A DNA stretch of 64,000 bases from an uncultured Bacteroidota bacterium (GCA_902777005.1 CACYSB010000006.1:124001-188000), one strand, 5' to 3'; counted from the stretch's first letter, positions 16,551 through 27,241 are shown. Made by a program: numbers and translations. Notes: generated by a model from the sequence alone, not told the origin.

Positions 16551-17810
16551 CTAGTACCCGTACTTCTGTCCCCAGCGTTGGCGCAGGCTGTTGCGGGTCT
16601 CCTGTTCGCGAGGAGTGGTTCCGGGTTCATAGAACTTGGTACCCTCTAATCCCTGTGGCAGGTACTCCTGCTCTGCAAATCCGCCGAGGGCAGTGCCGCC
16701 ATTGTAGTCGTGGGCATATTTGTACCCGTCACCGTAGCCCATGTTTTTCATCAGCTTCGTTGGGGCGTTGCGTATGTGCAGCGGCACCGGCAAGTCGCCC
16801 GTGCGCTTGATGGCCATCTCGGCGTTGTTCAGCGCCATATAGGTGGCGTTGCTCTTGGCCGAGCAGGCCAGGTAGCAGGCGCATTGCGACAGGTTGATGC
16901 GGCACTCGGGGTAGCCAATCTTGCTCACCGCGTCGAAGGTGGCATTGGCCAGCAGCAGTGCGTTGGGGTTGGCGTTGCCTATGTCTTCGCTGGCGAAGAT
17001 AAGCATGCGGCGGGCGATAAACAGTGGATCCTCGCCGCCGGCAATCATACGCGCCAGCCAGTAGACCGCCCCGTTGGGGTCGCTACCGCGCATGCTCTTT
17101 ATAAAGGCCGAGATGATGTCATAGTGCATCTCGCCCCCTTTGTCGTAGTAGGCCAGGTTCTGCTGTATGACTGACGTGACTGTTTGGTTGTCAATGACGC
17201 GTGCACCACGGTTCACAACCAATTCCACGGCATTGAGCAGCTTCCTTGCGTCGCCGCCGCTGATGCGCATAAGTGCCTCATCCTCCTTTATCTCCACGGT
17301 TATGCCCTGTGAGGCATAGTATCGCAGAGCCGATGCTATCAGCTGGCGCATATCCACCTCGTCGAACTCCTTAAGCACATACACCTGGCAGCGGGAGAGT
17401 AGGGCAGAGATGACCTCGAACGATGGGTTCTCGGTAGTGGCGCCTATCAGTGTGATGGTGCCGCGCTCCACGGCGCCGAGCAGCGAGTCCTGCTGAGCCT
17501 TGTTGAAACGGTGTATTTCGTCAATGAAGAGTATGGCGCCTTCTTCCTCTTGTGCGGCATTGATTACCTCGCGCACCTCCTTCACACCGCTGCTTATGGC
17601 GCTGAGCGTGTGGAAAGGCCGGTGCAGCGTGTTGCTGATAATCATGGCCAGCGTCGTCTTGCCGATACCAGGAGGCCCCCAGAAGATCATGCTGGGGATG
17701 TTGCCACTCTCTATCAATGTGCGAAGAACAGCACCTTGTCCGATAAGGTGCTGTTGTCCGATATAATCATCCAGGCTCTTCGGCCTCAGTATTTCTGCCA
17801 GCGGTGTCAT
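16551..17810 (-). CDS. rarA: Replication-associated recombination protein A
   Basis: 419 residues from the ATG at 17810, which overlaps the queA stop by 4 bp; the frame opens further upstream inside queA. AAA+ clamp-loader-like ATPase with Walker [13 protein letters not shown], Walker [11 protein letters not shown], sensor [10 protein letters not shown], and the C-terminal MgsA-type tetramerisation region ([18 protein letters not shown]). It acts at stalled replication forks. Confidence 0.95.
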   Translation of the reverse strand: MTPLAEILRPKSLDDYIGQQHLIGQGAVLRTLIESGNIPSMIFWGPPGIGKTTLAMIISNTLHRPFHTLSAISSGVKEVREVINAAQEEEGAILFIDEIHRFNKAQQDSLLGAVERGTITLIGATTENPSFEVISALLSRCQVYVLKEFDEVDMRQLIASALRYYASQGITVEIKEDEALMRISGGDARKLLNAVELVVNRGARVIDNQTVTSVIQQNLAYYDKGGEMHYDIISAFIKSMRGSDPNGAVYWLARMIAGGEDPLFIARRMLIFASEDIGNANPNALLLANATFDAVSKIGYPECRINLSQCACYLACSAKSNATYMALNNAEMAIKRTGDLPVPLHIRNAPTKLMKNMGYGDGYKYAHDYNGGTALGGFAEQEYLPQGLEGTKFYEPGTTPREQETRNSLRQRWGQKYGY

Positions 17811-18862
17811 ACAATCAGCATCGCATCGCCGTAGGTCGAGAAGCGGTATTTCTCCTTGATGGCGGTCTGGTAGGCTTGCATGGCCAGTTCGGGACCGAGG
17901 AAGGCGCTCACCATGATGAACTGGGTGCTCATCGGATGGTGGAAGTTCGTCACCATCATGTCGGCAATGGTAAACTCGTATGGCGGGAAGATGAACTTGT
18001 TGGTCCATCCGTCGTAAGGGAATATCTTGCCGGGTATGGTTACGGCGCTCTCCAGTGCCCGCATCGTCGTGGTACCTACGGCACACACATGCTTGCCGTT
18101 GTTTTTAGCGGTCTCAATGGCGTTGCAGGTCTCTTCGCTCAGGTGCATCTCCTCGGCGTCAGCACGGTGTTTCGAGAGGTCTTCAACCTCAATGGCCTTG
18201 AACTCACCCATGCCGCAGTGCACCGTCAGCTCTTTCCAAAGCACATCTTTAATTTCCATTCGTTTCAGTAGCTCGCGGCTGAAATGCAGGCCTGCTATAG
18301 GCGCTGCGGTGCTGCCTTCCACCTTGGCGTAGATGGTCTGATAGTCCTCTGCGTCTTTCTTCTCGATGTCGCGCAGACGGCGCAGCTCGTCGGGCAGAGG
18401 CGTGCGGCCCATGCCTTTTACTATTTTGATGAACTCGCTGTGCGGACCATCGAAGAGGAAGCGTATCGTGCGTCCACGACTCGTGGTGTTGTCCACCACC
18501 TCGGCTACCAGAGCGTCGTTGGTGCCGAAATAAAGTTTATTGCCTATACGTATCTTGCGTGCAGGATCCACGATGACATCCCAAAGGCACATGTCCTCGT
18601 TCAACTCGCGCAGCAGCAACACCTCGATTCTTGCACCGGTCTTCTCTTTCTCACCTTCCAGCAGAGCGGGAAACACTTTGGTGTTGTTGGCCACCACCAC
18701 GTCGCCTTCGTCCACGTAGTTTATGAACTCCTTGAAGACACGGTGCTCTATCTCACCGTTGTCGCGGTGTACCACCATCATGCGCGCTTCGTCGCGGTTG
18801 CGCACTGGTTTCTCGGCAATAAGTTCTTTGGGCAGGTTGAACCTGAACTGTGACAATTTCAT
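17807..18862 (-). CDS. queA: tRNA preQ1 ribosyltransferase-isomerase
   Basis: 351 residues from Met at 18862 ([19 protein letters not shown]); an ATG 21 bp upstream is less likely. QueA transfers the ribosyl part of SAM to preQ1 in tRNA to make epoxyqueuosine. Family landmarks are [40 protein letters not shown] and [11 protein letters not shown]. It is coupled to rarA. Confidence 0.96.
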   Translation of the reverse strand: MKLSQFRFNLPKELIAEKPVRNRDEARMMVVHRDNGEIEHRVFKEFINYVDEGDVVVANNTKVFPALLEGEKEKTGARIEVLLLRELNEDMCLWDVIVDPARKIRIGNKLYFGTNDALVAEVVDNTTSRGRTIRFLFDGPHSEFIKIVKGMGRTPLPDELRRLRDIEKKDAEDYQTIYAKVEGSTAAPIAGLHFSRELLKRMEIKDVLWKELTVHCGMGEFKAIEVEDLSKHRADAEEMHLSEETCNAIETAKNNGKHVCAVGTTTMRALESAVTIPGKIFPYDGWTNKFIFPPYEFTIADMMVTNFHHPMSTQFIMVSAFLGPELAMQAYQTAIKEKYRFSTYGDAMLIV

Positions 18863-18903
18863 GCTCCTAATCTCTTTTTTCAAGCCTATAACGACACCTG
18901 TTT

Positions 18904-20142
18904 TTATTTATTGTGTCCTTTTGTGAAAAAAAATCTTAGCATGTTCACAGCAGGTGCTGTCAGGCGTGCCGCAATCGGTACCCAGGCCAATGCCACCAGG
19001 CCCCACCATCCCCCGATGTCAGCCACCTGCTCCATCCAGGCTCCTCCACAACAGGCCATAACTATGCCGATGAAAATGGCATAGACTATCGACAGGAGGA
19101 ACCGCACGCCGAAGTTCACCGAGCTGCGGAACTGCGGGTCGGCAACCTTCTTCTTCATAATCAAATGCGTGGGTATGAAGGGTAGGGGATAGCACACCAG
19201 GCAGAACAGCAGTATCCACCGCACCATCGGTACCAGCACAGCTGCGGCGACAATACAGCCAATCAGCAGTATTCCCAGTAGCGGCCTCCATGGCGTCTTT
19301 TTAATCTCTAACCCGTAACCTGTAACCCTTACCCCCTTTTCATAGTCCGCCGTAATCTTCTGCCTCATCAGGAAGCGGTTCCATGCCGTGTTCCTCAGTC
19401 CTTCGCGGCGGCGGTACTCGGGGTTCAGGCTCTTGCAGAGAGCCATAATCTCATCATAATGCTCTTCATCGCGCACGTCGTGCATCAACGGCGACAGCGC
19501 CTCGCGCAGCGCCTCACGCATCTCGTTGAGTGCAACCGGCTCATCCTCACGGTATTTCTCCATGAAAGGCTGTACCGGTATCGGTTTGCCGATGTTGACC
19601 ACCAGATTGCTGTAGGGTCGCTCATAGTCGTCGAAGTCGATGCCCGTGGGCACTATGTACAGCGGATAGTCGCCCAGTGCCAGCTGTGTTTCGCCGGCAA
19701 TGCGGAACATGCCCTTGCCCATCGGCAGCAGGTGGTGGCGGTTGTTGTGGCGCCCTTCAGCCATGAGGCACAGCGGGTAGCCGTCAAGCAGCACATCGCG
19801 GCAGCGGTCGAAGATCTCCTGGTTCTGCCCAAGCTGGTCCTTGCCGTCGCGTATGCGGTACACGGGCATTATCTTCAGGAAGGTGAGTATGGTGCGGAAC
19901 ACAGGCTTCTTGAATATGTCGGCACGCGCCAGGAACACCGGCGGCTTCGGGGCGAAGCAAAGCACAGCCAGCGGCTCCATCAGCGCCTGCTGGTGGCACG
20001 GGGCAATGATATAGGCGCCGTCCTTTGGCAGATTCTCCTTTCCGCGTACCACGAAACTGTTGTAGTGGCATCGGCAGCCGAACTGTACCAATGGACTTAG
20101 TGCATTGTACAATAAATCGTTATCCTGAATTGCCTTTGACAT
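18904..20142 (-). CDS. 1-acyl-glycerol-3-phosphate acyltransferase-like membrane protein
   Basis: 412 residues from Met at 20142. The N-terminal half is a PlsC-type acyltransferase: [14 protein letters not shown] (block I, with Glu where Asp is usual), [29 protein letters not shown], and [13 protein letters not shown]. About four C-terminal hydrophobic helices follow residue 290. It probably acylates a glycerolipid at the inner membrane. Residues encoded by a heptamer array ([12 protein letters not shown]) join the two halves. A Bacteroidetes -7 box lies just upstream. Confidence 0.85.
   Translation of the reverse strand: MSKAIQDNDLLYNALSPLVQFGCRCHYNSFVVRGKENLPKDGAYIIAPCHQQALMEPLAVLCFAPKPPVFLARADIFKKPVFRTILTFLKIMPVYRIRDGKDQLGQNQEIFDRCRDVLLDGYPLCLMAEGRHNNRHHLLPMGKGMFRIAGETQLALGDYPLYIVPTGIDFDDYERPYSNLVVNIGKPIPVQPFMEKYREDEPVALNEMREALREALSPLMHDVRDEEHYDEIMALCKSLNPEYRRREGLRNTAWNRFLMRQKITADYEKGVRVTGYGLEIKKTPWRPLLGILLIGCIVAAAVLVPMVRWILLFCLVCYPLPFIPTHLIMKKKVADPQFRSSVNFGVRFLLSIVYAIFIGIVMACCGGAWMEQVADIGGWWGLVALAWVPIAARLTAPAVNMLRFFFTKGHNK
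19308..19335. repeat. Heptamer array (GTAACCC) inside the acyltransferase gene
   Basis: CTAACCC, GTAACCT, GTAACCC, TTACCCC. Translated on the minus strand as part of [10 protein letters not shown] related GGTTACG array is at 57930. Confidence 0.7.
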
Positions 20143-20163
20143 AATCTGCTTTTTTATTCCGTG

Positions 20164-20171
20164 CAAATATA
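20164..20171 (-). promoter_or_regulatory. -7 box for the acyltransferase gene
   Basis: On the minus strand TATATTTG followed by CAC, 22 bp before the start codon. No good -33 match was seen. Confidence 0.6.
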
Positions 20172-20239
20172 CGAAAAAATATCATTTAACGTTAAAACAT
20201 ACAGTTAAAAAACTAACACAAAAACATAACACAGAAGAT

Positions 20240-21616
20240 ATGACCTCATTCGCAGACCTTTCGGCATGGACCTGGCTCATCCAGTTCTTCATCATCGTGG
20301 TGGCACTGCTTGTTGCCAACCTCGTGCGTTGCAATGTGCCACTCTTCAGGCGCAGCCTGCTTCCGTCGGCATTGCTCGCTGGACTCCTAATACTGTGCCT
20401 CAAGCCCCTCGGCTTCTTCTCGGCGTTGGTCGACAAGCACGCCATGGAGATTGTAACCTATCACGCTCTCGGCCTCGGTTTCGTGGCTATGGCGCTCAAG
20501 AACAAGAAGATTAAGAGTGCAACTTCTACACTTAAAGTCGTTGAGACCGGCGCCGTCACCGCCAGCACCTACATCCTGCAGGGGCTCGTGGGACTCATCA
20601 TCACCGTGCCTCTCTTTCTTTTTGGTAAGCAACTCTTCTATGCCTCCGGACTCCTGCTTCCCATGGGCTACGGCCAGGGGCCCGGACAGGCACTTAACTT
20701 CGGCGTCACCTTCGCCTCGTGGGCCGAGGGACAGGGGCTCGTCTTCCACGGCTCCGACTTTGGCCTCAGCATCGCCGCCACAGGCTTCATCGTCGGCAGC
20801 CTCGTGGGTGTCATCTACATGAATGTCCTGCGCCGCAAGGGCAAACTCAAAGTGCGCGAGAAGGCGGAGGCTGAGCAATATACCCTCGCAGACTACGAGT
20901 CCAAGGGCGAGATTCCCCACTCCGAGTCCATCGACAAGCTCACCGTACAGCTCAGCCTCGTGCTGCTTGTCTATGGCCTTGTGTTCCTCCTCATGTACGG
21001 CATCCAGCAGCTTGATCTCGGCCAGTTTGGCGTCAAGACCCTCAAACCTCTCGTCTGGGGCTTTAACTTCCTCTGGGGCACACTCATCGGCGTCCTCGTA
21101 CGCTGGCTCATCGGCCGCCTGCGCAAGAGCAACCTCATGCAGCGCGAATACATCAACAACTTCATGCTCGACCGCATCGCCGGCACCTGCTTCGACGTCA
21201 TGATCGTCGCCGGCACCGCCGCCATCGACTTCAACAACCTCCGCGGCCTCTGGCTGCCGCTCATCCTCGTCTGCACTGTCGGCGCGCTGGCCACCTTCTT
21301 CTATGTGCTGCGCTGCTGCCGCAAGCTCTACCCAGACTATCAGTACGAAGGCTTCTTCTCCATGTTCGGCATGCTCACCGGCACAGCCTCCAACGGCATG
21401 ATACTGCTGCGCGAGATAGACCCCCGTTTCGAGACCCCCGCAGCCAACAACCTGGTGTTGCAGACCATCCCCGCCCTTGCCTTCGGCTTTCCGGTGCTGC
21501 TGCTCATGGGTTTCGCTCCCCAGAGCCTCGCCAACACCCTAATCACCATGGGTATCATGGTGGCGGCACTGCTGCTCTTCGGCCTCTTTATTTTCCGTCG
21601 TACAAAGAAAAAATGA
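20240..21616 (+). CDS. Sodium/glutamate symporter family (GltS-like)
   Basis: 458 residues, about ten to twelve hydrophobic helices. The Gly-rich MGYGQGPGQALNFGVTFASW re-entrant motif and a second one with NGMILLREIDPRFETPAANN fit the GltS fold of two inverted five-helix repeats. It imports glutamate or a related anion with Na+. The hydrophilic loop near 205-240 is typical. The stop overlaps the next frame, so the two genes are likely an operon. Confidence 0.85.
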   Translation: MTSFADLSAWTWLIQFFIIVVALLVANLVRCNVPLFRRSLLPSALLAGLLILCLKPLGFFSALVDKHAMEIVTYHALGLGFVAMALKNKKIKSATSTLKVVETGAVTASTYILQGLVGLIITVPLFLFGKQLFYASGLLLPMGYGQGPGQALNFGVTFASWAEGQGLVFHGSDFGLSIAATGFIVGSLVGVIYMNVLRRKGKLKVREKAEAEQYTLADYESKGEIPHSESIDKLTVQLSLVLLVYGLVFLLMYGIQQLDLGQFGVKTLKPLVWGFNFLWGTLIGVLVRWLIGRLRKSNLMQREYINNFMLDRIAGTCFDVMIVAGTAAIDFNNLRGLWLPLILVCTVGALATFFYVLRCCRKLYPDYQYEGFFSMFGMLTGTASNGMILLREIDPRFETPAANNLVLQTIPALAFGFPVLLLMGFAPQSLANTLITMGIMVAALLLFGLFIFRRTKKK

Positions 21617-21621
21617 ATACC

Positions 21622-22962
21622 ATGAAAAAACTGTTTGTCACCTCTTTGGCATTAGCCATCGCACTGGCTTCGGTGGCTCAAGATGAAACACGTCATGTGC
21701 GCCAGGGCTGGACCTTCGGAGTGCTACCCAGCGTGGCCTATGACGCCGACCTCGGCCTCCAGTACGGCGCGCTGACCAACATCTACTACTTCGGCGACGG
21801 CTCCACCTATCCCGAGTACCTCCACTCCTTCTACGCCGAAGCGGCCTACACCACCAAGCACTTCGGCATCTTCCGCTTCGCCTACGACTCCAAGCACCTG
21901 ATACCCGGCCACCGTCTCAGCGTCGACCTCACCTATCTGCCCGACCAGATGTGCGACTTTTACGGCTTCAACGGCTACCAGTCTGAATACATCGCCGCCT
22001 ATGCCAACCAGAAGGATCCGGCCTACATCTCGCGCGCCTACTACAAGTATCGCCGCGACCTCTTCCGCTTCAGCGCCGACCTTCAGGGTGAAATCGGCCG
22101 CCCATGGTACTGGAACGCCGGTATCGGCCTGCTTCACTTCGCCGTGGGCCCCGTCAACATCGACCGCCTCAACTCGTTCACCAAGAAAGAGGAGAACAAG
22201 CTGCCCGACACCGTGTCGCTCTTCGGCTACTACACGGCCCTCGGCCACATCGGCAACACCGAGGCTTCCGGCGGATGGCACCCCTACCTTCACGGCGGCG
22301 TAACCTTCGACACCCGCGACCGGCAGCAGAACCCCACACGCGGCATCCACGCCGATGCCTTTGTCACCTACTACGCTGGCCTCGGCGACATGAGCGCCTA
22401 CAACAACCTCAAGCTCAACCTCGGCTTCCGCCAATACCTCTCGCTCTACACCGACCGCCTGATCCTCGCCTACCGCATAGGCACACAGCTCAACCTCGCA
22501 GGCAACAGCCCCTTCTACCTCAACACCTACCTCAACCAGCTCTACATGCAGCGCGTGGTCTATGAGGGGCTCGGCGGCGCCAACTCCGTACGCGGCATCA
22601 TGCGCAACCGCATCCTCGCCCCGGGCGTGGCCTTCGCCAACGTCGAGCTCCGCACACGCATCTTCAGCCTCAAGCTTGGCAAGAATATGTTCTACGTCGG
22701 CCTCAACCCCTTCGTCGACGCAGGCATGGTGGTGCAACCCTACGGCCGCGTGCCGCACAATCCGCACATGGTGGCCGCGACGACAGGCGACGAAGCCAAT
22801 AGCGCCGACCGGCTCTATACTCCGCACCTCGGCGGCGGCCTCGGTCTCAAGGTGGCCATGAACGACAATTTCGTCCTCTCCGTTGACTGGGCCACCGCCT
22901 TCGACCATCAGGACAACTCCAAGTTCAGCAACCTCTACATCAAAATGGGATACATGTTCTAA
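21622..22962 (+). CDS. Omp85/BamA-like outer membrane barrel without POTRA domains
   Basis: 446 residues. The signal peptide is MKKLFVTSLALAIALASVAQ; an in-frame ATG 9 bp upstream is possible. The remainder is a 16-strand-type surface-antigen barrel: PSVAYDADLGLQYGALTNIY at the start, FDTRDRQQNPTRGIHADAFV, YEGLGGANSVRGIMRNRILA (the region of the Omp85 VRGF-like motif) and a terminal aromatic, YIKMGYMF. No POTRA domains, so it is not BamA itself. Probably a translocator or patatin-like partner; function unknown. Confidence 0.83.
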   Translation: MKKLFVTSLALAIALASVAQDETRHVRQGWTFGVLPSVAYDADLGLQYGALTNIYYFGDGSTYPEYLHSFYAEAAYTTKHFGIFRFAYDSKHLIPGHRLSVDLTYLPDQMCDFYGFNGYQSEYIAAYANQKDPAYISRAYYKYRRDLFRFSADLQGEIGRPWYWNAGIGLLHFAVGPVNIDRLNSFTKKEENKLPDTVSLFGYYTALGHIGNTEASGGWHPYLHGGVTFDTRDRQQNPTRGIHADAFVTYYAGLGDMSAYNNLKLNLGFRQYLSLYTDRLILAYRIGTQLNLAGNSPFYLNTYLNQLYMQRVVYEGLGGANSVRGIMRNRILAPGVAFANVELRTRIFSLKLGKNMFYVGLNPFVDAGMVVQPYGRVPHNPHMVAATTGDEANSADRLYTPHLGGGLGLKVAMNDNFVLSVDWATAFDHQDNSKFSNLYIKMGYMF

Positions 22963-22995
22963 CCCGCACGTCTGAGGGCTCACCGCCACCCAGCC

Positions 22996-23105
22996 GTATC
23001 CTCTCCGTTACTTCTACGGTTGTTCACCGGTTGTTCTACGGTATTAATCCGTTAAACAACCGGTGAACAGTCGTAGAACAGACGGAGGGACTACATGGAG
23101 GATAC
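22996..23105. repeat. 11-mer-phased palindrome E3
   Basis: Outer GTATCC (22996-23001) and GGATAC (23100-23105). Inner tandem 11-mers from 23016: ACGGTTGTTCA, CCGGTTGTTCT, ACGGTATTAAT, then the mirrored CCGTTAAACAA, CCGGTGAACAG. It fills the gap before the transglycosylase gene and is related to E4 and E5. Confidence 0.88.
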
Positions 23106-23180
23106 GGGGGGGTGACGCTTCGTTTGGAGTTTTTTTTATTTTTTTTACAATAAATATATTGGAGAGGCGTTATTTAATGC

Positions 23181-24458
23181 ATGAAATTACTGAAAGTACT
23201 GTCGCTCGCCATCATCGCCGCCCTCTCCACGGTGGGCCTTGTGTCTGCGCAGGAGCCTGACCATCAGTCTGCAACACGGGATGCCGAACTGATGACGAGG
23301 CGCTACGCCGAGAGTTACGACAGTCTGCTGAACACTTACTATCTGCGCCGCCATGCGCACCGCTCGCTGAGGAGTCACACGGAGTTCTCGCAGGAGGCTT
23401 TCGACGCCCTGCCCGACAGTGTGCTGATGAGCAGGCTCCATGCCTTGCACACGGTGATACCTATGACCTATAACGCCGAGGTGCGTTCTTTCATACGATT
23501 CTATCTCAAGCACATGTCGACCCGCCTCGACGTGATGCTGACGCTGTGTGAATACTACCACCCCATGTTCGAGAATGCCCTTGACCGCTACGGCGTGCCC
23601 GAGGAGCTGAAGTACCTGACTATCGTGGAGAGCGCCATGAACCCGCAGGCGACGTCGCGCGTGGGTGCTGCCGGACTGTGGCAGTTCATGTACTCTACGG
23701 GTAAGCTCTATGACCTGGAGGTCAACTCCGTGGTCGACGAGCGCCGCGACCCGTACAAGAGCACCGTGGCGGCGGCGCGGCATCTGAAGGACTTGTACAA
23801 GGTGTTCGGCGACTGGCAGCTGGCCATTGCGGCCTATAACTGTGGCTCTGGCAACGTGAACAAGGCCATTGCCCGTAGTGGCGGCAAGCGCAACTTTTGG
23901 GAGATATACTACAATCTGCCGCGTGAAACTCGCGGTTATGTGCCGGCTTTTATTGCGGTGGTCTATGTGATGAACTACTACGAGCTGCATGGCCTGCGTC
24001 CCGGCAAGGTGAACCTGCCCATACGCAGCGACACGCTGATGGTGCACCGCGATGTGCTGATGACATACGTAGCCGACGCTGTGGGCATGGAGATGGACGA
24101 GCTGCGGACGCTGAACCCGCAGTACCGCGCCGACTATATACCGGCTTCGTCGCAGCCTTATTCGCTCTGTCTGCCTACGGCCAAGATGGAGCCTTTCTTG
24201 ATGGCACAGGACAGCATCTACGCACACACCGTGGACAGCCTTGAACGCCGTCCGATTAAGATTGAGCCACAGGTTGCAAAGGGCAGGAAAGGCAAGGGAG
24301 CGACCACCGGCGGCGGTGGCAAGTACTACACCGTGAAAAAGGGCGACACACTCTACAAGGTGGCCTCCAAGCACGGCCTTACGGTGCAGAAACTGAAGAG
24401 CCTCAACGGATTGAAGAGCGACAACATACGTGTCGGACAGAAACTGAAGGTAAGGTGA
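23181..24458 (+). CDS. mltD: Membrane-bound lytic murein transglycosylase D-like
   Basis: 425 residues. The signal peptide is about 1-23 (ending VSAQ). The SLT lysozyme-like domain has catalytic Glu150 in [12 protein letters not shown], then GAAGLWQFM and [16 protein letters not shown]. One C-terminal LysM domain (about 382-425, [20 protein letters not shown]). It cleaves peptidoglycan glycan strands. It overlaps the next gene by 4 bp, heading an envelope run. Confidence 0.93.
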   Translation: MKLLKVLSLAIIAALSTVGLVSAQEPDHQSATRDAELMTRRYAESYDSLLNTYYLRRHAHRSLRSHTEFSQEAFDALPDSVLMSRLHALHTVIPMTYNAEVRSFIRFYLKHMSTRLDVMLTLCEYYHPMFENALDRYGVPEELKYLTIVESAMNPQATSRVGAAGLWQFMYSTGKLYDLEVNSVVDERRDPYKSTVAAARHLKDLYKVFGDWQLAIAAYNCGSGNVNKAIARSGGKRNFWEIYYNLPRETRGYVPAFIAVVYVMNYYELHGLRPGKVNLPIRSDTLMVHRDVLMTYVADAVGMEMDELRTLNPQYRADYIPASSQPYSLCLPTAKMEPFLMAQDSIYAHTVDSLERRPIKIEPQVAKGRKGKGATTGGGGKYYTVKKGDTLYKVASKHGLTVQKLKSLNGLKSDNIRVGQKLKVR

Positions 24459-24745
24459 AATTAAATAAGGATATACTGAAAATCAAGGGTCTGAAATACA
24501 TCGTGGCAACGGCGGTGTTTGTGGCTGTGATTGCTTTCATCGACGAATACAGCTTGCGGGTCAGTGCACGGCTGCACCGTCAGGTGAGGGAATTGCATGC
24601 CGAGGAGCAGGCTCTCAAGGATGCCATTGTGGCAGACAGCGCGGCCAACGCCGAGCTGAAGGCCAGCCTCGACGTCAAGGAACACTACGGACGCGAAAAC
24701 TACTATATGAAACGTGCCGACGAAGATATATTTGTGATTAAATGA
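24455..24745 (+). CDS. FtsB/DivIC-like septum formation initiator protein
   Basis: 96 residues: one transmembrane helix (about 13-30), a coiled coil (about 38-75, [19 protein letters not shown]) and a short tail with the family-typical [17 protein letters not shown] pattern. FtsB-type proteins join the FtsQLB divisome complex. It overlaps both neighbours by 4 bp, so it is translationally coupled between two cell-wall hydrolases. Confidence 0.85.
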   Translation: MKLNKDILKIKGLKYIVATAVFVAVIAFIDEYSLRVSARLHRQVRELHAEEQALKDAIVADSAANAELKASLDVKEHYGRENYYMKRADEDIFVIK

Positions 24746-25341
24746 AACGCTTGTCGCTCATATTGATGGCTGCTCTGACACTCACTTCGTGCGAGAGTGT
24801 GAAGTCGTTTATGGAGCGCGACCTTGAGGAGGAGGACTTCATCATTGGCCAGCTGTACGTCGACGAGCTCGTCAACGAGACTCCAGTGATAGCCACACCG
24901 GTGCAGGCCAGGCCTCAACGTCAGGCCGACGGCACGGAGTGTAACAACGCCTTGGGCCTTAAGTGCAACAGCGACGACAATGCCACCCTCTACGAGACGG
25001 TGAACTCGTGGCTCGGCGTGCCGTACAAGTATGGAGGCACCGACCGCGACGGCATCGACTGCTCGGCCTTCGTGGGCACGGTGTACAAGAAGGTGTACGG
25101 CAAGTCGCTACGCCGCACGGCCAACGACATGCTGCGCGACGTCGAGCTGATAGGCAAGGGCCAGCTGCGTGAGGGTGACCTGCTGTTCTTCACCAACAGC
25201 AAGGGGAAGGTGTCGCATGTGGGCATATACCTCAAGGACGGTCTTTTTGCACACGCCTCCACGTCGGCGGGCGTATGCGTGAGTCGCACCGACGACAGCT
25301 ACTGGAGCAAGCATTTCTACAAAGGTGGAAGAGTAAAATAA
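24742..25341 (+). CDS. NlpC/P60 family lipoprotein peptidase
   Basis: 199 residues. Lipoprotein signal with Cys17 (MAALTLTSC). NlpC/P60 domain (about 80-199) with Cys107 in DGIDCSAF, His159 in KVSHVGIYL and His171 in LFAHAST. It cleaves stem-peptide bonds in peptidoglycan. Coupled to the FtsB-like gene. Confidence 0.92.
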   Translation: MKRLSLILMAALTLTSCESVKSFMERDLEEEDFIIGQLYVDELVNETPVIATPVQARPQRQADGTECNNALGLKCNSDDNATLYETVNSWLGVPYKYGGTDRDGIDCSAFVGTVYKKVYGKSLRRTANDMLRDVELIGKGQLREGDLLFFTNSKGKVSHVGIYLKDGLFAHASTSAGVCVSRTDDSYWSKHFYKGGRVK

Positions 25342-25354
25342 TAATATAAAAGTT

Positions 25355-25858
25355 ATGAAAAAAGTTTTTTTATTACTGGTTTGTTTTGTTGGCACACTGC
25401 TTTTCAGCAGTTGTCTCACTTTGGCTCCGACGAGCATCTCACGCATGGCCTCGCTCGACGGCTACAAGTACTTCTACGTGACGCCCACGGCAGAACGCAA
25501 TTCTGTAAAGGGTGAGACTTATGGCAACAAGGGTTATGTATATGGTTCGACGAAATCGAACAGCGTTAACCCCGCCGACCATATCGCCGGTTACATGATG
25601 AACCGCGGATATGTGCGGGTGCCTGAGGTGAAGCAGCAGAATGCCGCTCAGACGATGATTATCAATTACGGCGATGGCAATTCGCGTGAGGGCTTCTGGG
25701 ATAATCGGGCTGTTGAGGTGACAATACAGATACTGAACGGCGAAACCAATGAGCTGATATGCGTTTGCCGTGCTGACGACAAGGGCAGCGACGAGGCAAA
25801 AGCCATCAGCCGCGCCATCACCAAATGTCTGGACGAGATATTCCTGGCGCGTCCTTAA
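25355..25858 (+). CDS. Hypothetical lipoprotein
   Basis: 167 residues. The lipobox is LLFSSC (Cys20). The mature part is a compact alpha/beta domain (HIAGYMMNRGYVRVPE, MIINYGDGNSREGFW, VEVTIQILNGETNELIC) resembling small DUF4136-type lipoproteins. No catalytic motif. It lies at the end of the envelope run, 13 bp after the NlpC gene. Confidence 0.75.
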   Translation: MKKVFLLLVCFVGTLLFSSCLTLAPTSISRMASLDGYKYFYVTPTAERNSVKGETYGNKGYVYGSTKSNSVNPADHIAGYMMNRGYVRVPEVKQQNAAQTMIINYGDGNSREGFWDNRAVEVTIQILNGETNELICVCRADDKGSDEAKAISRAITKCLDEIFLARP

Positions 25859-25887
25859 TGTGAAACATAAAAAAAGAGACAATAATT

Positions 25888-27138
25888 ATGAAAGTCAACC
25901 GCAGAAAAGAACTGTTCCCCAACGTCAGCGACGAGCAGTGGAACGACTGGAAATGGCAGGTGAAGAACCGCATTGAGACATACGAAGAACTGAGCAAGTA
26001 CTTCACTTTCGCACCCGAAGAGGCTGAAGGTATCAAGAAGGCACTGGCCAAGTTCCGTATGGCTATCACACCTTACTACCTCTCTTTGATTGACCCCAAT
26101 GACCCGTACGATCCCATCCGCCGTCAGGCCATACCCGCAGGCCCCGAGTGCAACATAGCCCCCGCCGACCTCAACGATCCTCTGCATGAGGACGAGGACT
26201 CGCCCGCTCCCGGCCTTACCCATCGCTATCCGGACCGTGTGCTGTTCCTCATCACTGATATGTGCTCCATGTACTGCCGCCATTGCACCCGCCGCCGTTT
26301 CGCCGGTCAGAAGGACGACGAGAGCCCCAGCGAACGCATCGAGAAGTGCCTGGCTTACATCGAGAAGACACCCCAGGTGCGCGACGTACTGCTCAGCGGT
26401 GGCGACGCCCTGATGGTCAGCGACCAGAAACTTGAATACATCATCGGCCGTCTGCGCAAGATACCGCATGTTGAGATTGTCCGCATCGGCAGCCGCACCC
26501 CCGTGGTTTGCCCGCAGCGCATCACCCCTGAGCTGTGCGACATGCTGAAGAAGTACCATCCTATCTGGCTCAACACCCACTTCAACCACCCCAACGAGTT
26601 CACACCCGAGGCCGAGCAGGCTCTCGCCCGTCTGGCCAACGCCGGTATACCTCTGGGCAACCAGACCGTGCTGCTGCGCGGCGTGAACGACTGCGTCCAC
26701 GTGATGAAGAAACTGATGCACGAGCTGGTGCGCAACCGTGTGCGTCCGTACTATATCTACCAGTGCGACCTCTCCATGGGTCTTGAGCACTTCCGTACCC
26801 CGGTCAGCAAGGGTATCGAGATTATTGAGAACCTCCGTGGCCACACGAGCGGCTATGCTGTGCCTACCTTCGTGGTTGACGCCCCCGGCGGCGGCGGCAA
26901 GACTCCAGTGATGCCCCAGTATGTCATCTCGCAGAGCCCTGACAAAGTCATCCTGCGCAACTTCGAGGGTGTCATCACCACATACACCGAGCCTCGCGAG
27001 TACCACGAGGAGTGCCACTGCGAGGCCTGCGAGGCAAAGCGCCGCGTGGACGAAGGCGTGGCCTCCCTGCTTGAGACCGACCGCATGGCTCTTGAGCCCA
27101 GCCACCTGATGCGCCACGAGAGAAACAAGAAGAAATAA
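25888..27138 (+). CDS. kamA: Lysine 2,3-aminomutase
   Basis: 416 residues, radical SAM enzyme. The cluster motif is CSMYCRHC (Cys126, 130, 133). A PLP-binding region near PGGGGKTP is followed by the Cys-rich C-terminus YHEECHCEACEAKRR. It turns L-lysine into beta-lysine, the first step of lysine fermentation or of beta-lysine osmolyte formation. The other kam/kdd genes are not in the window. The KamA versus EpmB choice rests on length and the C-terminal cysteines. Confidence 0.93.
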   Translation: MKVNRRKELFPNVSDEQWNDWKWQVKNRIETYEELSKYFTFAPEEAEGIKKALAKFRMAITPYYLSLIDPNDPYDPIRRQAIPAGPECNIAPADLNDPLHEDEDSPAPGLTHRYPDRVLFLITDMCSMYCRHCTRRRFAGQKDDESPSERIEKCLAYIEKTPQVRDVLLSGGDALMVSDQKLEYIIGRLRKIPHVEIVRIGSRTPVVCPQRITPELCDMLKKYHPIWLNTHFNHPNEFTPEAEQALARLANAGIPLGNQTVLLRGVNDCVHVMKKLMHELVRNRVRPYYIYQCDLSMGLEHFRTPVSKGIEIIENLRGHTSGYAVPTFVVDAPGGGGKTPVMPQYVISQSPDKVILRNFEGVITTYTEPREYHEECHCEACEAKRRVDEGVASLLETDRMALEPSHLMRHERNKKK

Positions 27139-27145
27139 TATTCTG

Positions 27146-27241
27146 GTGTGAAAGGATTAAGAGGAGTGGAAAGGAATGGGAGGACATATGTACGGAGACG
27201 TACTATTGTCCTTTCATTCCTTTTTGTTCCTTTTATCACAC
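27146..27241. repeat. 96-bp imperfect palindrome over the porQ start
   Basis: The ends are GTGTGA (27146-27151) and TCACAC (27236-27241). Purine-rich GGAAAGGAATGGGAGGAC on the left mirrors GTCCTTTCATTCCTTTT on the right. The centre is GTACG-gaga-CGTAC. The arms contain AGGA repeated every 9-10 bp. The coding frame of porQ passes through it. Confidence 0.75.

Noticed and set aside
16551-18086. Longer start for rarA
   Set aside because: The extra 92 residues overlap queA on the same strand in another frame and do not resemble RarA; the ATG at 17810 fits the family.
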